Source: Montifringilla adamsi (Eukaryota > Chordata > Aves > Passeriformes > Passeridae). Taken from it: a DNA stretch of 64,000 nucleotides. A program made the position numbers and the translations under genes. The notes beneath the pieces were generated by a model, which saw nothing but the letters and a program-made list of their open reading frames with translations, was not told where the DNA came from and did no database searches. Numbering within the stretch: the first letter of the stretch is position 1; the number at the start of each line of letters is the position of its first letter. Shown in pieces: positions 10,839 through 22,387 of the stretch. Location of the stretch: NCBI GenBank assembly GCA_017590115.1, contig JAGGNK010006002.1, positions 396,329-460,328 on the forward strand. The letters are read 5' to 3'.

Positions 10839-11757
10839 ACTTTACTCCTATTTTATCCTGGCTTCCTTTCTGTGATTCAAAATCAGTTTTGAACAGAATT
10901 TCCAACCTTCACAAACACACACTTCTAAGTTTTGCTTTTAATTTCCTGACTTGAATCTTAATTAAGTGAGTAATTGCTTATTTGGGTAGCAGCTCAGGAG
11001 TACCAATCTGCAGATCCATCAGAGCTACTGTTCACTGATCCAGGATGTGACAGAGTTAATGGAAGTCTTTCCATGGGAGATACATTGACATATTCAAAGG
11101 TCTGCTTAGCATCTCTGTTTCTCTGTGCAGCTCTAAAAATGCAGCTGAGTTTTGGGGTGAGTAAGCCTGGGATGAATCAGCTCTGACTCACCTCACCTGC
11201 ACCTCACTGCTGCCCTTTACACCTTGGGCAGGTGGTGGGGTTTTGGTTTGGAGTTGTGTTTGTTTGTTTTGATTCTTCACCAGAAAAATTCAATGTATTG
11301 AAAGCAAAGCTGTTCTTGCTCCTTGGATCCTGAGGGGGTTTCTCATCTACAGTATAAAACAGGGAGTGGATGAATCAGCAGCCACAGGCTGCAAATCTGC
11401 TCTGGCCATTTCCCTCCTGCGTTCCTGGCATTGTCCTTGGCCCCAGATATTGATGGGCAGGAGCCAGCAGGGCAGGAGTGAGGGGCATTGGGCACACAAG
11501 TGGCAAAATCCAGGCACTGAGCCAGGGGTAACAGGGGTTCGTGCAGTGTTCACATGAAAAACGTTCACAAATTTTCAAATTCTATGGCAAACTGACACTC
11601 AGAAATGTAATCACATCTCCATTTCATGTGAGACAGCAGCTGAGGACGGAGAATATTTACCCAGCTTTAGTATAAAATAGGTAACAGAGCAGTGAACAGG
11701 GCTTGGCACAGGCACAGCTGACAGTGCTGAAGATTTGGGTACTGGAGCCTCTGGATA
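10839..11757. other. Unique sequence, no gene seen
   Basis: 10850-11000 is AT-rich with CTTAATTAAGTGAG. No domain-bearing frame was found. Confidence 0.5.
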
Positions 11758-11942
11758 GCTCCTGGCACAGGGTGCCCAGAGCAGCTGTGGCTGCCCCTGC
11801 ATCCCTGGCAGTGCCCAAGGCCAGGCTGGACACTGGAGCTTGGAGCAGCCTGGGACAGTGGGAGGTGTCCCTGCCATGGCTGGGGTGGCACTGGGTGGGA
11901 TTTAAGGTCCCTTCAACCCAAACCATTCCATGATTCCATGAT
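11758..11942 (+). mobile_element. CR1 LINE 3' end
   Basis: Starts inside CCTGGCACAGGGTGCCCAGA and ends in AACCATTCCATGATTCCATG. It is a close relative of the copy at 9553. Confidence 0.93.
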
Positions 11943-12549
11943 CTCCAAGAGACAACTCCCAGTGATCAGAAAGGGTTCATTTGTTTCTCCATGCTCCCTC
12001 TGGACAATGCTGACTTTGAACCCACAGAACTAATCTTTTCCATTTCTCCTCCCAAAACCCCAAGTTTACAACAGAACAGCCTCTCGTCGTTGTGTGAAAA
12101 GATCAGATTTACAGTGTGGAATATTCTGTTGGAAAACTGCCAGGCCTGGTTTCCTCTGCTGCCTGATCCTCTGGTTCTGTTCTTAGCCAGAGAGAGCTGG
12201 GAGTGAAGCTTTCTTCTCCAGTGTGCTGAGCTGGGAGAGCTCAGCCTCTGCTCCAGCACAGGGAGCCAGCACAGAGCTCTTCCCACACCTGCAGCACATC
12301 CAAAGGCTCCACCCCTGCCTCAGCACTGATTCCTGCAGCTGCAGGATCTCAGTCAGCCTCAGCCTCTCTCCTGCAGCCATCTGCACCTGGAGTTGGCCAA
12401 CTGGCTGGCACAAAGGAGAGAACACAGAGAAAAGTGGGGAAAAAAGATAAATATCCTTAAAATGCAAGTCTGGCAGTGCCTCTCGTGCTGCTGCACAGCA
12501 GGACAGGGCTTGTGGCAGTTGGGCACTGCCATCCAGCTCCTGGGTCTGT
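11943..12549. other. Unique sequence, no gene seen
   Basis: The minus-strand frame at 12183-12632 runs partly through the next CR1 and has no domain. Nothing else stands out. Confidence 0.5.
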
Positions 12550-12680
12550 GGAATCACAGCATCATTTAGGTTGGGAAAGACCTCTAGGACCATCGAGTCC
12601 AACCCCTGACCAAATCCCACCATTCCCACCAAAGCACATCACAAGGTCCCACATCTGCTTGTTTTGTGAACACTTCCAGG
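12550..12680 (-). mobile_element. CR1 LINE 3' end, older type
   Basis: CATTTAGGTTGGGAAAGACC, GACCATCGAGTCCAACCCCT, a CACATCACAAGGTCCCACAT block and GAACACTTCCAGGG mark an older CR1 on the minus strand. Confidence 0.85.
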
Positions 12681-13000
12681 GGATAAAACTTCCAGTTCCA
12701 GCCAGTTCTCTGCAGTCTCCTGTGATTAGTGCTAGATGTTAATCAAGTCTGCAATTCTGACAGCAGGAGAGGGAGATTTGTGCTCTCATTAAACCTGGAG
12801 CTCACAAACTAGGCTGGGAGGGCCTTCTTAAAGTCCAGGGAATAATTTATTCCAAGTTGGAAGGGAAGAATCAAGCCCTGAACTGCTCCTCAGTTTTCCC
12901 AGGAACTGTGTGGAGTTCTTTAATGCAGCATTGCTCCTGTGTGTTCAGCAGCTGAGCAGAACAAGGGCATGAGTGTGGTTTCCATTCCTCTCCCTTTCTC

Positions 13001-13087
13001 CATCCATCCTTCCATCCATCCCTCCATCCATTCATCCATCCATGATCCATCCATCCATCCATCCATCCATCCATCACCCATCCATCC
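13001..13087 (+). repeat. CATC tetranucleotide microsatellite
   Basis: Imperfect (CATC)n with variants TTC, CCTC and GATC. It gives an Ile-His-Pro-Ser repeat in one frame and a Gly-Trp-Met-Asp repeat on the other strand; neither is a gene. Confidence 0.95.
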
Positions 13088-13383
13088 TCTGAAGGGACAT
13101 CTCCAAGCTGGGAACATCCCAGGGGATGCTTTAAAGCTGCCTTCCATAGCTCTGTGAGGAGCAGCCCCTTCCTTGCTTTTCTTTGGCATTTTGATAAGGA
13201 ACTGCAGGAGTGAGATCTCCTGGATTTGAAGGAATGACCCTCCTGGTGCATCCAAGCATAAACCTGCCCTTTTATCTGGCTCTATTCCCTTTTCCCAGCT
13301 GCTTCCCAGGTTTGGGGATTATTCTGGGGACCTTCTGATCAAGTGCCCTCTGCAGAGACTGACCTGGAAATTCCTATGGCAGG

Positions 13384-13645
13384 AGTTCCTGAGGGAATGG
13401 CTGGAGCTGGGCCAGGGAGGGTCAGGCTGGATCTCAGGGAAAGGTTCTTCCCCCAGAGGTGCTGGCACTGCCCGGGCTCCCCAGGGAATAGTCCCAGCCC
13501 CGAGGCTGCCAGAGCTCCAGGAGGGGTTGGACAGTGCTGCCAGGGATGCCCAGGGTGGATTGTTGGGATTCTGGGCAGGACCAGGGATTGGGATGATCCC
13601 TGTGGGTCCTTTGCAGATCAGGCTATTCCAGGATTCCATGATTTG
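13384..13645 (+). mobile_element. CR1 LINE 3' end (second subfamily)
   Basis: GGCTGGAGCTGGGCCAGGGA, AAGGTTCTTCCCCCAGAGGT, CAGGAGGGGTTGGACAGTGC and a CAGGATTCCATGATTT tail. It lies about 30 bases before the 561-bp duplication. Confidence 0.92.
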
Positions 13646-13674
13646 TCTCTCTGTGTCTGACCCCTCTCCTGGGC

Positions 13675-14797
13675 AGTTCAGCCCTTTCGCCTCGGTGCCT
13701 TTGGTGCTGTTGGCTCCCATTTCCCTCTGGCTGCTGCTGGGGATGGCTGGGACGTGTCCCAGTGGGAGCTGCTCCCTGCCACCTCCATTCAGATCAGGTC
13801 CCATCAACCCTGCCAGCCAGCCAGGAGCTGCTCCAGTGGGGAATTCTCTGATCAACCCCAAACCCCTGCTCAAACACAGCACTGAGCTCCCAGGCAGCCC
13901 CTGCAGATCCACTCCTTGCTCCTCTGCAGTGCGTGAGGGAAAGGGAACGAGGGGTCAGGGCCAAAGGGACCCAGGCTTGCATCAAACCCTGTGGGACCCA
14001 AGGCTGGGGTGGTGCTTCCAAGGGAATGCTGAGGGGTGGAAATCTGCCGGGGAAGGCTGCAGGGGCAGGACAGGGAATGCTGAGGGGTGGAAATCCTCCA
14101 GGAGAGGCTGCAGGGGCAGGACAGGGAATGCTGAGGGGTGGAAATCCTCCGGGGGAGGCTGCAGGGGCAGGACAGGGAATGCTGAGGGGTGGAAATCCTC
14201 CAGGAGAGGCTGCAGGGGCAGGACAGGGAATGCTGAGTTCAGCCCTTTCGCCTCGGTGCCTTTGGTGCTGTTGGCTCCCATTTCCCTCTGGCTGCTGCTG
14301 GGGATGGCTGGGACGTGTCCCAGTGGGAGCTGCTCCCTGCCACCTCCATTCAGATCAGGTCCCATCAACCCTGCTAGCCAGCCAGGAGCTGCTCCAGTGG
14401 GGAATTCTCTGATCAACCCCAAACCCCTGCTCAAACACAGCACTGAGCTCCCAGGCAGCCCCTGCAGATCCACTCCTTGCTCCTCTGCAGTGCGTGAGGG
14501 AAAGGGAACGAGGGGTCAGGGCCAAAGGGACCCAGGCTTGCATCAAACCCTGTGGGACCCAAGGCTGGGGTGGTGCTTCCAAGGGAATGCTGAGGGGTGG
14601 AAATCTGCCGGGGAAGGCTGCAGGGGCAGGACAGGGAATGCTGAGGGGTGGAAATCCTCCAGGAGAGGCTGCAGGGGCAGGACAGGGAATGCTGAGGGGT
14701 GGAAATCCTCCGGGGGAGGCTGCAGGGGCAGGACAGGGAATGCTGAGGGGTGGAAATCCTCCAGGAGAGGCTGCAGGGGCAGGACAGGGAATGCTGA
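13675..14797 (+). repeat. 561-bp tandem duplication, two copies
   Basis: Copy 1 runs from 13675 to about 14235 and copy 2 from 14236 to about 14796, with a period of exactly 561 bases. By eye the only base difference is C at 13814 against T at 14375. Each copy holds ~350 bases of single-copy-type sequence and then a 51-bp VNTR. Because 561 is 11 times 51 and a multiple of 3, one frame stays open from 13527 to 14915 (462 codons). I regard that frame as a by-product of the repeat, though a repetitive secreted or lncRNA product cannot be excluded. The near-identity means recent duplication or an assembly error. Confidence 0.93.
14022..14236 (+). repeat. 51-bp VNTR, array 1 (4 units plus partial)
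   Basis: Units start at 14022, 14073, 14124 and 14175, with a partial unit at 14226. Each begins GGGAATGCTGAGGGGTGGAA. Variation is confined mainly to the middle (TCTGCCGGGGAAGG, TCCTCCAGGAGAGG or TCCTCCGGGGGAGG). Confidence 0.95.
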
Positions 14798-14848
14798 GGG
14801 GTGGAAATCCTCCAGGAGAGGCTGCAGGGATAGGACAGGGAGTGCTGC
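14583..14848 (+). repeat. 51-bp VNTR, array 2 (5 units plus partial)
   Basis: Units start at 14583, 14634, 14685, 14736 and 14787, with a partial, diverged unit at 14838. The first four repeat the unit order of array 1 and the fifth is additional, so array length changed after, or together with, the 561-bp duplication. Confidence 0.95.
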
Positions 14849-15375
14849 ACAGAGACACTCCCTCAGTTCGGTTATTTCAGGGACCAGGGGTGAGCCCAGT
14901 TACCCACGGCACTGACTCCCAGTTTGCCCCAGCACTCGGAGCTCCTTTGCCCTGAAGCTCCAAAGAACTGCCCTGAACTCCAGCTGTTCCATTTCCAGCA
15001 CTTTTGCTGCCTGGCAGGTTCCTTTCATCTGCCTTCCTTCCGTCTCTGCAGCAGCCGCACAGATCCCGTCCTGCAGCTCCTCTCGAACCCTAGAGGGTGC
15101 AATTCACTCAGCGAGCCTCAGCAGAACTCCGAAATTGGAATTCCAAGGATTCCTGGCAAGACAGGGAGGTGGGAGAGGAGCCGATGGCGAGAACACCTCA
15201 GCCAGCGCGCTCCAGGTTAAGAGCTCCGCTATTCCCCGTGTATTCCCTGCTGGCAGCGTGGGCTGTGGAATCACAGAGCAGGAGAGCTGCTGGAGCTACT
15301 ACTGCTGGGGTGGCACCGAGGACCTGGTCCCAGGGATGTGCAGCTCAGCCCCTGCATTCCCCCTGATTCCCCATG
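14849..15375. other. Unique sequence, no gene seen
   Basis: Mixed composition with a few CpGs at 15040-15240. Small frames have no recognisable domain. Confidence 0.5.
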
Positions 15376-15530
15376 CATGGAATTCCCCATCCAGCCGAGC
15401 TCTGAGCTCAGGGAATGACCCAACCCGCAGACTCCCAAAGATATTCCTCCTGTGCCATTTCAAAAAATCAATCCATCGAGCCCATCAGAGCTAGTGCTGG
15501 AAGCACAGCAGAGTGCTGAGAGGGGGAGCA
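15376..15530 (+). repeat. Unclassified dispersed repeat, copy A
   Basis: It shares GAGCTCTGAGCTCAGGGAAT, a CTCCCAAAGATAT-TCCTC block, CATTTCAAAAA, CGAGCCCATCAGAGC and AGTGCT in the same order with 18616-18785. It does not match CR1 or the LTRs here and I cannot name it. Confidence 0.7.
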
Positions 15531-16171
15531 CTGGGAGCAGCCAGAACTCCCTGTCAGAGGAGCTTTCCATCCTCCCCAGGCTCCCTCAGGTTTATTGTGC
15601 TTCTTTTGTGACTACAAAACACAGAGAGATTGCAACAAAACAATCTTTCCCCTTCCCACTGGAGACAGGGCTGGAAAGTCAATCCCTGCTCCAGCTCCTC
15701 CTCTTTGGATTCCTCAGGGATTTGTCCTCCGCAGGTCAGGAGGGAACTGCTGTGAAAACCATCCCTGCCTGACGATGCAGTCAGCCATTCAGTCTCGATT
15801 TTAAGATCTTTTAAAAGACTAAATATCAATTAATATCCTTAACTGCTGCCATAAATCTGAATTGGGAGCAAACCAGATGAGTTTAAAAGATCTCTGGAGA
15901 TCCCTTCCAGACCTGGGTTTAAATTGATGGCAGCAGCCACCTAATGGTCTGAATTAAATCCAGGGACGTGAACCTCCTCTGGGCCGACCAGAGAAAGAGC
16001 CTGATGCAGGTTTGGGAAGTGTCATTGTTTTTAGGTCTTTCTGGAATAAGGAAACCCGATAGCAGCACAGCCAGGCCAGGTCCACAATCCATGGATTTCA
16101 CCCTAATCAAAACCTTGTCTGTTTTGCCAAAGAGAAGATGAGGCCCCACCTTGAATCCTGAGGTCAGGGTT
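15531..16171. other. Unique sequence, no gene seen
   Basis: 15790-15960 is AT-rich with TCAATTAATATCC and GAATTAAATCC. No reading frame is convincing. Confidence 0.5.
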
Positions 16172-16628
16172 GGGAGGACTGGGGAAGGACCTGGAGGGGC
16201 TGGAGCGTGTCCAGGGCAGGGAACAGAGCTGGAAAGGGGCTGGAACCCCAGGAGAGGCTGAGGGAGCTGGGAAGGGGCTGAGCCTGGAGCAAAGGAGGCT
16301 CAGGGGGCCCTTGTGGCTCTGCACAACTCCTGACAGGAGGGGACAGCCGGGGGGGTCGGGCTGTGCTCCAGGGAACAGGGACAGGAGGAGAGGGAACGGC
16401 CTCAGGCTGGGCCAGGGCAGGCTCAGGGTGGGCACAGCAGGAATTTCCCCATGGAAAGGGGGATCAGGCCTTGGCAGGGGCTGCCCAGGGCAAGGGTGAA
16501 GTTCCCATCCCTGGAGGTGTTCAAAATCCTGTGGATGATATGGTTTAATGGGAATGGAGGGTTTTGGTCAAAGGTTGAACCTGATGACTTTGGAGGTCTT
16601 CTCCAACCTCAGTGACCCCATGATTCCA
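16172..16628 (+). mobile_element. CR1 LINE 3' fragment (long)
   Basis: Plus-strand counterpart of the copy at 331-812: GGACCTGGAGGGGCTGGAGC, CCCTTGTGGCTCTGCACAAC, GGACAGCCGGGGGGGTCGGG, GGCCTCAGGCTGGGCCAGGG and a CCCCATGATTCCATGG tail. It is 5'-truncated near 16172. Confidence 0.93.
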
Positions 16629-16769
16629 TGGAAGGAAGAGCATGAGCTGAATGCAGAATCCTCCTCCAGCAGCTCCTGCCCCAGCACTGCCCCAGCCCCA
16701 CCAACCCCCTCAGGAGCACTGGGCAGGCTCTCAACATCAAACCCCCCCATAACAGACCTCTGTAAATAA

Positions 16770-17090
16770 TTGACTAATAATAAATAAATAGTTAAATACA
16801 AGAGCCATTTAAAATCACTTTTTCTCAGATGAGACATGACAACTTCTATTGATGGGAATACATCACTTTAAATGCTTATTAAAAAACCATTTTGAGCTAC
16901 TTGTAAAATGGAGTGCATGAAATGAGGTTTATGCTCTCCTATAAACATTTTGCCTTTTTTACTCATCCAGACACTGAAATTCCTGCCGGATCCAAGTCAC
17001 TAAAATCAATAGGAAAATAAAGCCCAGCTCTGCAGTATTATTAACATAATTGCTCCACTATGCAAACAATAGACTGCCTTAACTTGTGCA
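16770..17090. other. AT-rich unique block, possible conserved noncoding element
   Basis: Repeat-free and AT-rich, with AATAATTGACTAATAATAAA, TTAAATGCTTATTAAA and TTATTAACATAATTGC, and an octamer-like ATGCAAAC near 17060. The look is that of a vertebrate developmental enhancer, but this is only a compositional impression. Confidence 0.3.
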
Positions 17091-17411
17091 AAAATAGATG
17101 GAAGCAAGGCCCAGGAGCAGTTTCCAGAGGCTCTGGGTGTCTCCAGAGCAAAGTGAGTTCCCAGCTCCTGACAGCCCCGAGCTGCACCGGAGCAGTTGCT
17201 GTGTCTGCAAAAGGCACCAGGGCAAAGCAATTTGCTGTGCTAATGAGGAGAAACTCGTCAGGATCATCCCAGGGACCACAGTTCAGAGCATGGAAAGGTC
17301 TCACTGGTGTCCAAAGTGAATCCTACTGCAACTGCAGATTGTCCAGGGAGCAGGGGCAGGAAAAGGGAATTTTTCCCTTGAAGAACACAGAAAAACTAGA
17401 GATGATCCTGC

Positions 17412-17575
17412 TGCCCCATCCCTGGCAGTGCCCAAGGCCAGGTTGGACACTGGGGCTTGGAGCAACCTGGGCTAGTGGAAGGTGTGCCTGCCATGGCAGG
17501 GGTGGGACAGGATGGTCTCTGACAGGTTTGGGTCCCTTCCCACCCAAACCATTCTGGAATTCTACAATTCCATAA
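17412..17575 (+). mobile_element. CR1 LINE 3' end
   Basis: Begins in ATCCCTGGCAGTGCCCAAGG and ends CCAAACCATTCTGGAATTCT. There is a local insertion, GGGACAGGATGGTCTCTGAC, relative to the other copies. Confidence 0.9.
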
Positions 17576-18615
17576 AAATCTCTTGATTCATTAGGCCCTG
17601 ATATACAGCAGGAATTGCATGTAAGGAGAGTCAGGAAGGATTTATGCACGGAAGTGCTGGAAACTGAACTTTCCACACAGATCAGGTTGATTCCCATCAA
17701 CTCCAGGATGCAGAGGCTGGAAGCAGGGAACCAGTGCCCGAGGCTGGACTGTTGCTGGCTGATCTGACACTTCTGCAGCTGTAACCAACAATCCAGGGCA
17801 CTGATCCCTGCCCAGGGGTGCTGCTCCTCTTCCACAGCTTCTCCTGGTGCTGGGAATCTCTGCCCCGAGGTGTTGGAAGACTCTGCCCTATGACTTGAGG
17901 TTGGGTTGAAGTATAACCAGTAATTGCCTTAACTGCTGCCACTGCCAGGTGTTCCCAGGCATTTCCAGGTGTTCCCACTCACTTCCAGATGTTCCCATCT
18001 CCTATCTCCTATGAACTCCCTCCTCTTCCTCCTCCTCCCACTCCCTGGATGGATTTCCTCAGGAGCACTGGTTTGACCCAAATTTCTTCTCTCTGACCCC
18101 TCCTTGGGCTGGTGTCTGCTGCTGTGGGAGTCACACCAGCTCTTCCTCTCAGCCAACATCTAAGGCTCATCTGGGAAGGGTTTTCTATGGCCTCTCCTGG
18201 TGCTCTTTGATCCCATTTTTCCCAGGAATTGTCTCCCTTGCTGGGTGTTATTTGGTGCTGCCCGTTCTGAGCAGGTCCCTGCACACACACTGGCTGTTCC
18301 TGGAGTTCAGCTTTTCCCCTCTAACCCATTTCCCATTTCTGCAGACACAGTAAAATAGGGAGGTTCCATTGTGTCGAGGTGCCTGTTCTGGAAGCTTCCA
18401 GAATTCTTCCTGGAGATTGGGATGGTTTGAGTTCACAGTTGCTGTCAAAGCAACAATGCCAAGCCCTCCCCGTAGTTTCTTCCTCCCTGGATCTGCTTCC
18501 AACATCTCACCTCCTGTTTCTGAAGTCACTGGCAGTGACCATTTCCCACTGTTTTTCTTCCTCTCCCTGCCATGCTCACCCCCAACTCAGTGTCCTCCAG
18601 CTCCACCTCCACGGG
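17576..18615. other. Unique sequence, no gene seen
   Basis: A short AGGTGTTCCCAG-type direct repeat (three to four copies of a ~16-mer, CAGGTGTTCCCAGGCATTTC and variants) lies at 17945-18000. Otherwise nothing is recognisable. Confidence 0.5.
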
Positions 18616-18785
18616 ATGGAATTCCTGTCCTAGCTGAGCTCTGAGCTCAGGGAATGACCCAGCCCTCAGGCTCCCAAAGATATCCCTCTTTAGGAGCTTC
18701 TGTTGTGCCAGTGGGAACATTTCAAAAACTCAGTCAGTCGAGCCCATCAGAGCAAGTGCTCGAGGCACAACGAAGAGGCACAAAG
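18616..18785 (+). repeat. Unclassified dispersed repeat, copy B
   Basis: Homologous in order and orientation to 15376-15530. It has an extra ~25 bases (TTTAGGAGCTTCTGTTGTGC and flanks) between the CAAAGATAT and CATTTCAAAAA blocks. The copies are about 3.2 kb apart. Confidence 0.7.
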
Positions 18786-19584
18786 AGCTCTGTGGGAGAG
18801 AATCCAGCTTCCTCCTGCGCTCCCATTTCTGGGAATTCATTCTTCCATCCGATTTCTCCTCTTTTCCTTCTGTTTATGCAGCTAAAGATCCCATTCCTCC
18901 CCTCCTCACCATCCTGTGCAATCTGTCGGGGTAAGGGAGAGCAGGAGGGAATCAGGAGGAATGAGGATGAGGATGGCTCTGGGGCCTAAGGCAGGAATGT
19001 TAATTGAGGGTTTCTGCTCCCAGGTTGAGGACTGGAGGTGCTGCCACTTCCATGAACGCTGCAAGGTCCTGCTGCAGCTCCACACTCCGGGGTCATGGAA
19101 AGGTCACTGCACATTCATTTTTCAAGCTAACCCAAATATTTCAAATAAATGCTGTTTCCACTCTCTGTTCAGGTCTTCCCTTCTGTGCTTCCAGCAAATA
19201 TTTCTGAGGAGGAAAAGGTAAGTCTGGCAGCAACAAGAGCAGCATGATGCGACTGGTGGGAGGAGATGGGAACAGCTGGGCCCGGCAGCCGGGGCTGGGC
19301 TGGGGCTGGTGACCAGCATGGCCCAGGGGCTCCTGTGAAGGGCACAGCTGCAGGAGCATCCCGAGGCTTGTTTTCCAGGTGTCTCCAGCTGCCAGAGGAA
19401 TCCCTGCCCTGCACAGGTGCCCTGGCCCAGACCAAAGCCCGGCCCCGGCCTTTCCCTCCCGAGCCCCTCTCCCACAGCGGCAGGGAGGAGACTCCCCTGT
19501 CCCACAGCCACCCTGCTGTGCCCAAACTGCCTTGGGGATTTTATGTGCATGCCCAGTAACGACTTTAAATACTGTCGTGGCATC
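18786..19584. other. Unique sequence, no gene seen
   Basis: Overlapping minus-strand frames of up to 199 codons (19122-19740) cross the CR1 boundary and have no domain, so they are treated as chance. Confidence 0.5.
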
Positions 19585-19712
19585 ATGGAGTCCTGGAATG
19601 GTGTGGGTTGGGAGGGACCTGAAAGCCCCTCCAGTGCCACTGCCCCAGGCTGCTCCAAGGCCCATCCAGCCCGGCCTTGGGCACTGCCAGGGATGCAGAA
19701 TCCACATGGATG
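19585..19712 (-). mobile_element. CR1 LINE 3' end
   Basis: TGGGTTGGGAGGGACCTGAA, CTGCCCCAGGCTGCTCCAAG and GCCTTGGGCACTGCCAGGGA on the plus strand. The CCATGGCAGGGACACC block is deleted. Confidence 0.88.
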
Positions 19713-21189
19713 TGGGCAGTGCTAGCCCAAACTGCTCCAATCCACCCCTGCAATCTGTAACCTCATCTTTTAGTTCAGCTACTGAGGAATTTGCTCCTCA
19801 TGGCATTGTTCCATCCCAGGAATGGATTTATTCCCACTGCCAGCTCTCACATCAGGAGCAGAGAATGACCTACCCAGGCCCAGCTCTCTTCTGGAGCTTA
19901 AAACCAGCTCAAAGCCAGAACTGGCACAGGCACTTCTTGTTCTCTTTTCTGAAGGAAAATTCAGATTTAATGGTAAGGAAGACATCGAACGGTTTGCATA
20001 GAAGGCAGGACTACTTGGTCAGCACTGGGTGTTGAAGAAAAGCAAAGATTAATGTCAACTTTTTAACTGGGAATTAAAATTTGTTCAGGTTATCAGGAGA
20101 GCATTTTCAGTATTTTGGGTCAAACATTTCCTATCAGATTTATCTTACTTTCAGAAGAAACAAAATGACCTGAGTCCACTGGATTATTTAGTTTATATTC
20201 CTTGGGAGATGCTGACCTTTAGAATAAATTAATTTCCAGTAAAAAAAAGCAACAATCCAGGTTTAGATGTTCCACAGAAAGAACTTCCCCAGACAGGCAA
20301 ATATCAGCTGATTCCATGATAAAATCCAGTGTTATCACTGTGGTGGGAGAACAAAATATTAAAACTGAATTCTTGAGTTCTCCAACTGAAAACTAATGAT
20401 GAAAACAAGCAAAGTCAGACACTTGTGTATTCCCAGGCTCTGGAAAACCTTGGGACACAGCTTTTGTGCCATCAAACACCTTCAGATGGTGAATTACAAG
20501 GTCATACAATGCCAAAAAATTATTTCCATGCTATGGGATGGAGTCGTAAAGCTGTTTAAATTTACTTCCAAAGGAGAAGGATAAGTCTAAAGAGGGAAAT
20601 AGCCACACTGACGGATATTTTTTTGTATGGATGTGAATAATTTCCAGACAAATTAAATGAAATTTATGTACTTTACAATGAAGCCGTGCAATGAATGGTC
20701 CTGGAGGAGGGAGGGAAGATGTCCTGCAGGGGCACCTGGAACATTCGTCTGCAGCGTTTAAAGGCTCTGCAGGTGAGTGGAGTGATCAGGAGCAAACCTG
20801 ACAGGAAAAGCTGCTGTTCCAGAGGGAAAGGGGAGAATTCCACCCTGAAGGGTGAGAGGAGCCCTGGGGCAGGCCCTGGGACAGATGGGTCTCACACAGA
20901 ATTCACTCCTCTCATGTCACAATTCTGATGTCACCTCTGCGGCTCAGCAAGGAAGAATTTAACCCTGAATTTTGCTAGAAGTGACTTTTTACTCAGTTTT
21001 CTTTCCCAGATCTCTCTTGGACTCAGAGGCTGCAGGAGCAGCAAATTGCTTTATTTGCAATTGTTTGGAAGCTCTTGGGGTGGGATGTTTGAGTCCCTAA
21101 GTAGCAAATCCCAAATCTTGGGGGGAAATTTCCCAAGAAATGCCCAGTACCAAGACAGCTGATGGGTACAGCTGAGTGCATGTAGTCGG
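19713..21189. other. Unique, AT-rich sequence
   Basis: No gene seen. 20040-20690 is AT-rich with several A runs. No tandem repeat or TE hallmark was found. Confidence 0.5.
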
Positions 21190-21618
21190 AGAATATCAAC
21201 TCAGGGAGCCCCCGACGTGGGAATAATGTGCTCTAACTCCATGATTCAGGAGGCTGAACAACTGCTTTATTAAGCTATACTATATTACACTAATACTACA
21301 CTAAATGACAAACTAATGAGATACTATACTAAGGAATACTATACTAAAGAAAAACCCGTGACTGTCTGAGACAGCCAGGACACAGCTTTGACCCAACTGG
21401 CCAATCAATCCAAACAATCTTCACCAGTGTGCAATTAACAAATCACTTTGGGTAAACAACCTCCAAAACACATTCCACATGTGCCAAACAACAGGAGCAG
21501 TGAATAGAGATAAAAATTGTTTTCTCTTCTCTCTGTGCTTCTCACTGCCTTCCCCAGGAAAAATCCTTGGGAAAAATTGTGCCTTCTGCTCTCTGTGAAG
21601 AGAGCTGTGGCCACGACA
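21190..21618 (-). mobile_element. Solo LTR of an endogenous retrovirus (copy 2 of 3)
   Basis: Minus-strand LTR. On the plus strand: AACTGCTTTATTAAGC (AATAAA read on the minus strand, 21266-21271), CTATACTATATTACAC, AAATCACTTTGGGTAAACAA, CACATTCCACATGTGC and GAGAGCTGTGGCCACGACA at the right edge, which reads TGTCGTGGCC on the LTR strand. No internal retroviral region is adjacent. A target-site duplication was not found and the left edge is approximate. Confidence 0.78.
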
Positions 21619-22387
21619 GAAACCTTAGTTTCAAACCTTAAAACAAACAGAGGAATGAATCCATGCAGTGGAAAAAGAATTAGGAACTCTGGCAGCTCGT
21701 GCAGCACTTACAGCAAGTCAGGACTCGGGGCACAGCAAGTGCTGCAAACTGTGTCCTGATCAAAGGCTTTGTATAAAATAAACCCAGCTAGGATCAATAA
21801 GGGCAAAATCCAAGCTCAGGCAACCCCCTGGGCTCAGCTTCAGGGCTCCAGAGAACCAAAATTCTCATTTTTGTGTTAGGAGGGGGCTGAACTCAAGCCC
21901 AGCTGTCCCTGCACAGACCCCCCCACCTCAAAAGGCCCCTGGCATTTGCAGCTGCCAGCAGTGCCACAGTCCCACACCTGGGCACCATCAGCTCCTGCCA
22001 GCTGTTCCCGCAGGGCAGGAGCTTGGTTGACATTTGACCCCCAGTCCCTCTGCTCTGGAACAAGCCCAGCTTTGCAGTCTCTGTCACAGCAGGTTCAGGT
22101 TCCGTGTCCTGCCTGGAGCCTCCCAGTGCTGCAGCCCCTGGATCCCAGGAATTCTGCTGCACTTCCACCCCGATGCACCCAGCCCTGGGCACCAGCTGTG
22201 CCAGGCAGCTCTGCCAGCTCATCTCCCCTGCCAGGGAGATCTGGGAGCAGCAGAGCGTGGAAAACACCGGGCACTGCCCCGGGGCTGCCTCTGTCTGGGG
22301 CACAGGGCAGAGCAAACTGCAGTGGCTGGAAAAGAGCCCCAGAGCCTGGACCATACCCAGAGAGGAGCAGCTGGAGCAGCAGGGAAC
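21619..22387. other. Unique sequence, no gene seen
   Basis: The 255-codon plus-strand frame at 21946-22713 crosses the nested CR1 and shows no domain. A GTATAAAATAAACCC motif near 21772 is an isolated polyadenylation-like signal. Confidence 0.5.

Noticed and set aside
13001..13087. CRISPR array or spaced repeat
   Set aside because: It is a plain tetranucleotide microsatellite without spacers; the window is vertebrate.
13527..14915. 462-codon plus-strand frame as a protein gene
   Set aside because: It is open because both repeat periods (51 and 561) are multiples of three; the start lies in a CR1 and there is no domain or promoter evidence.
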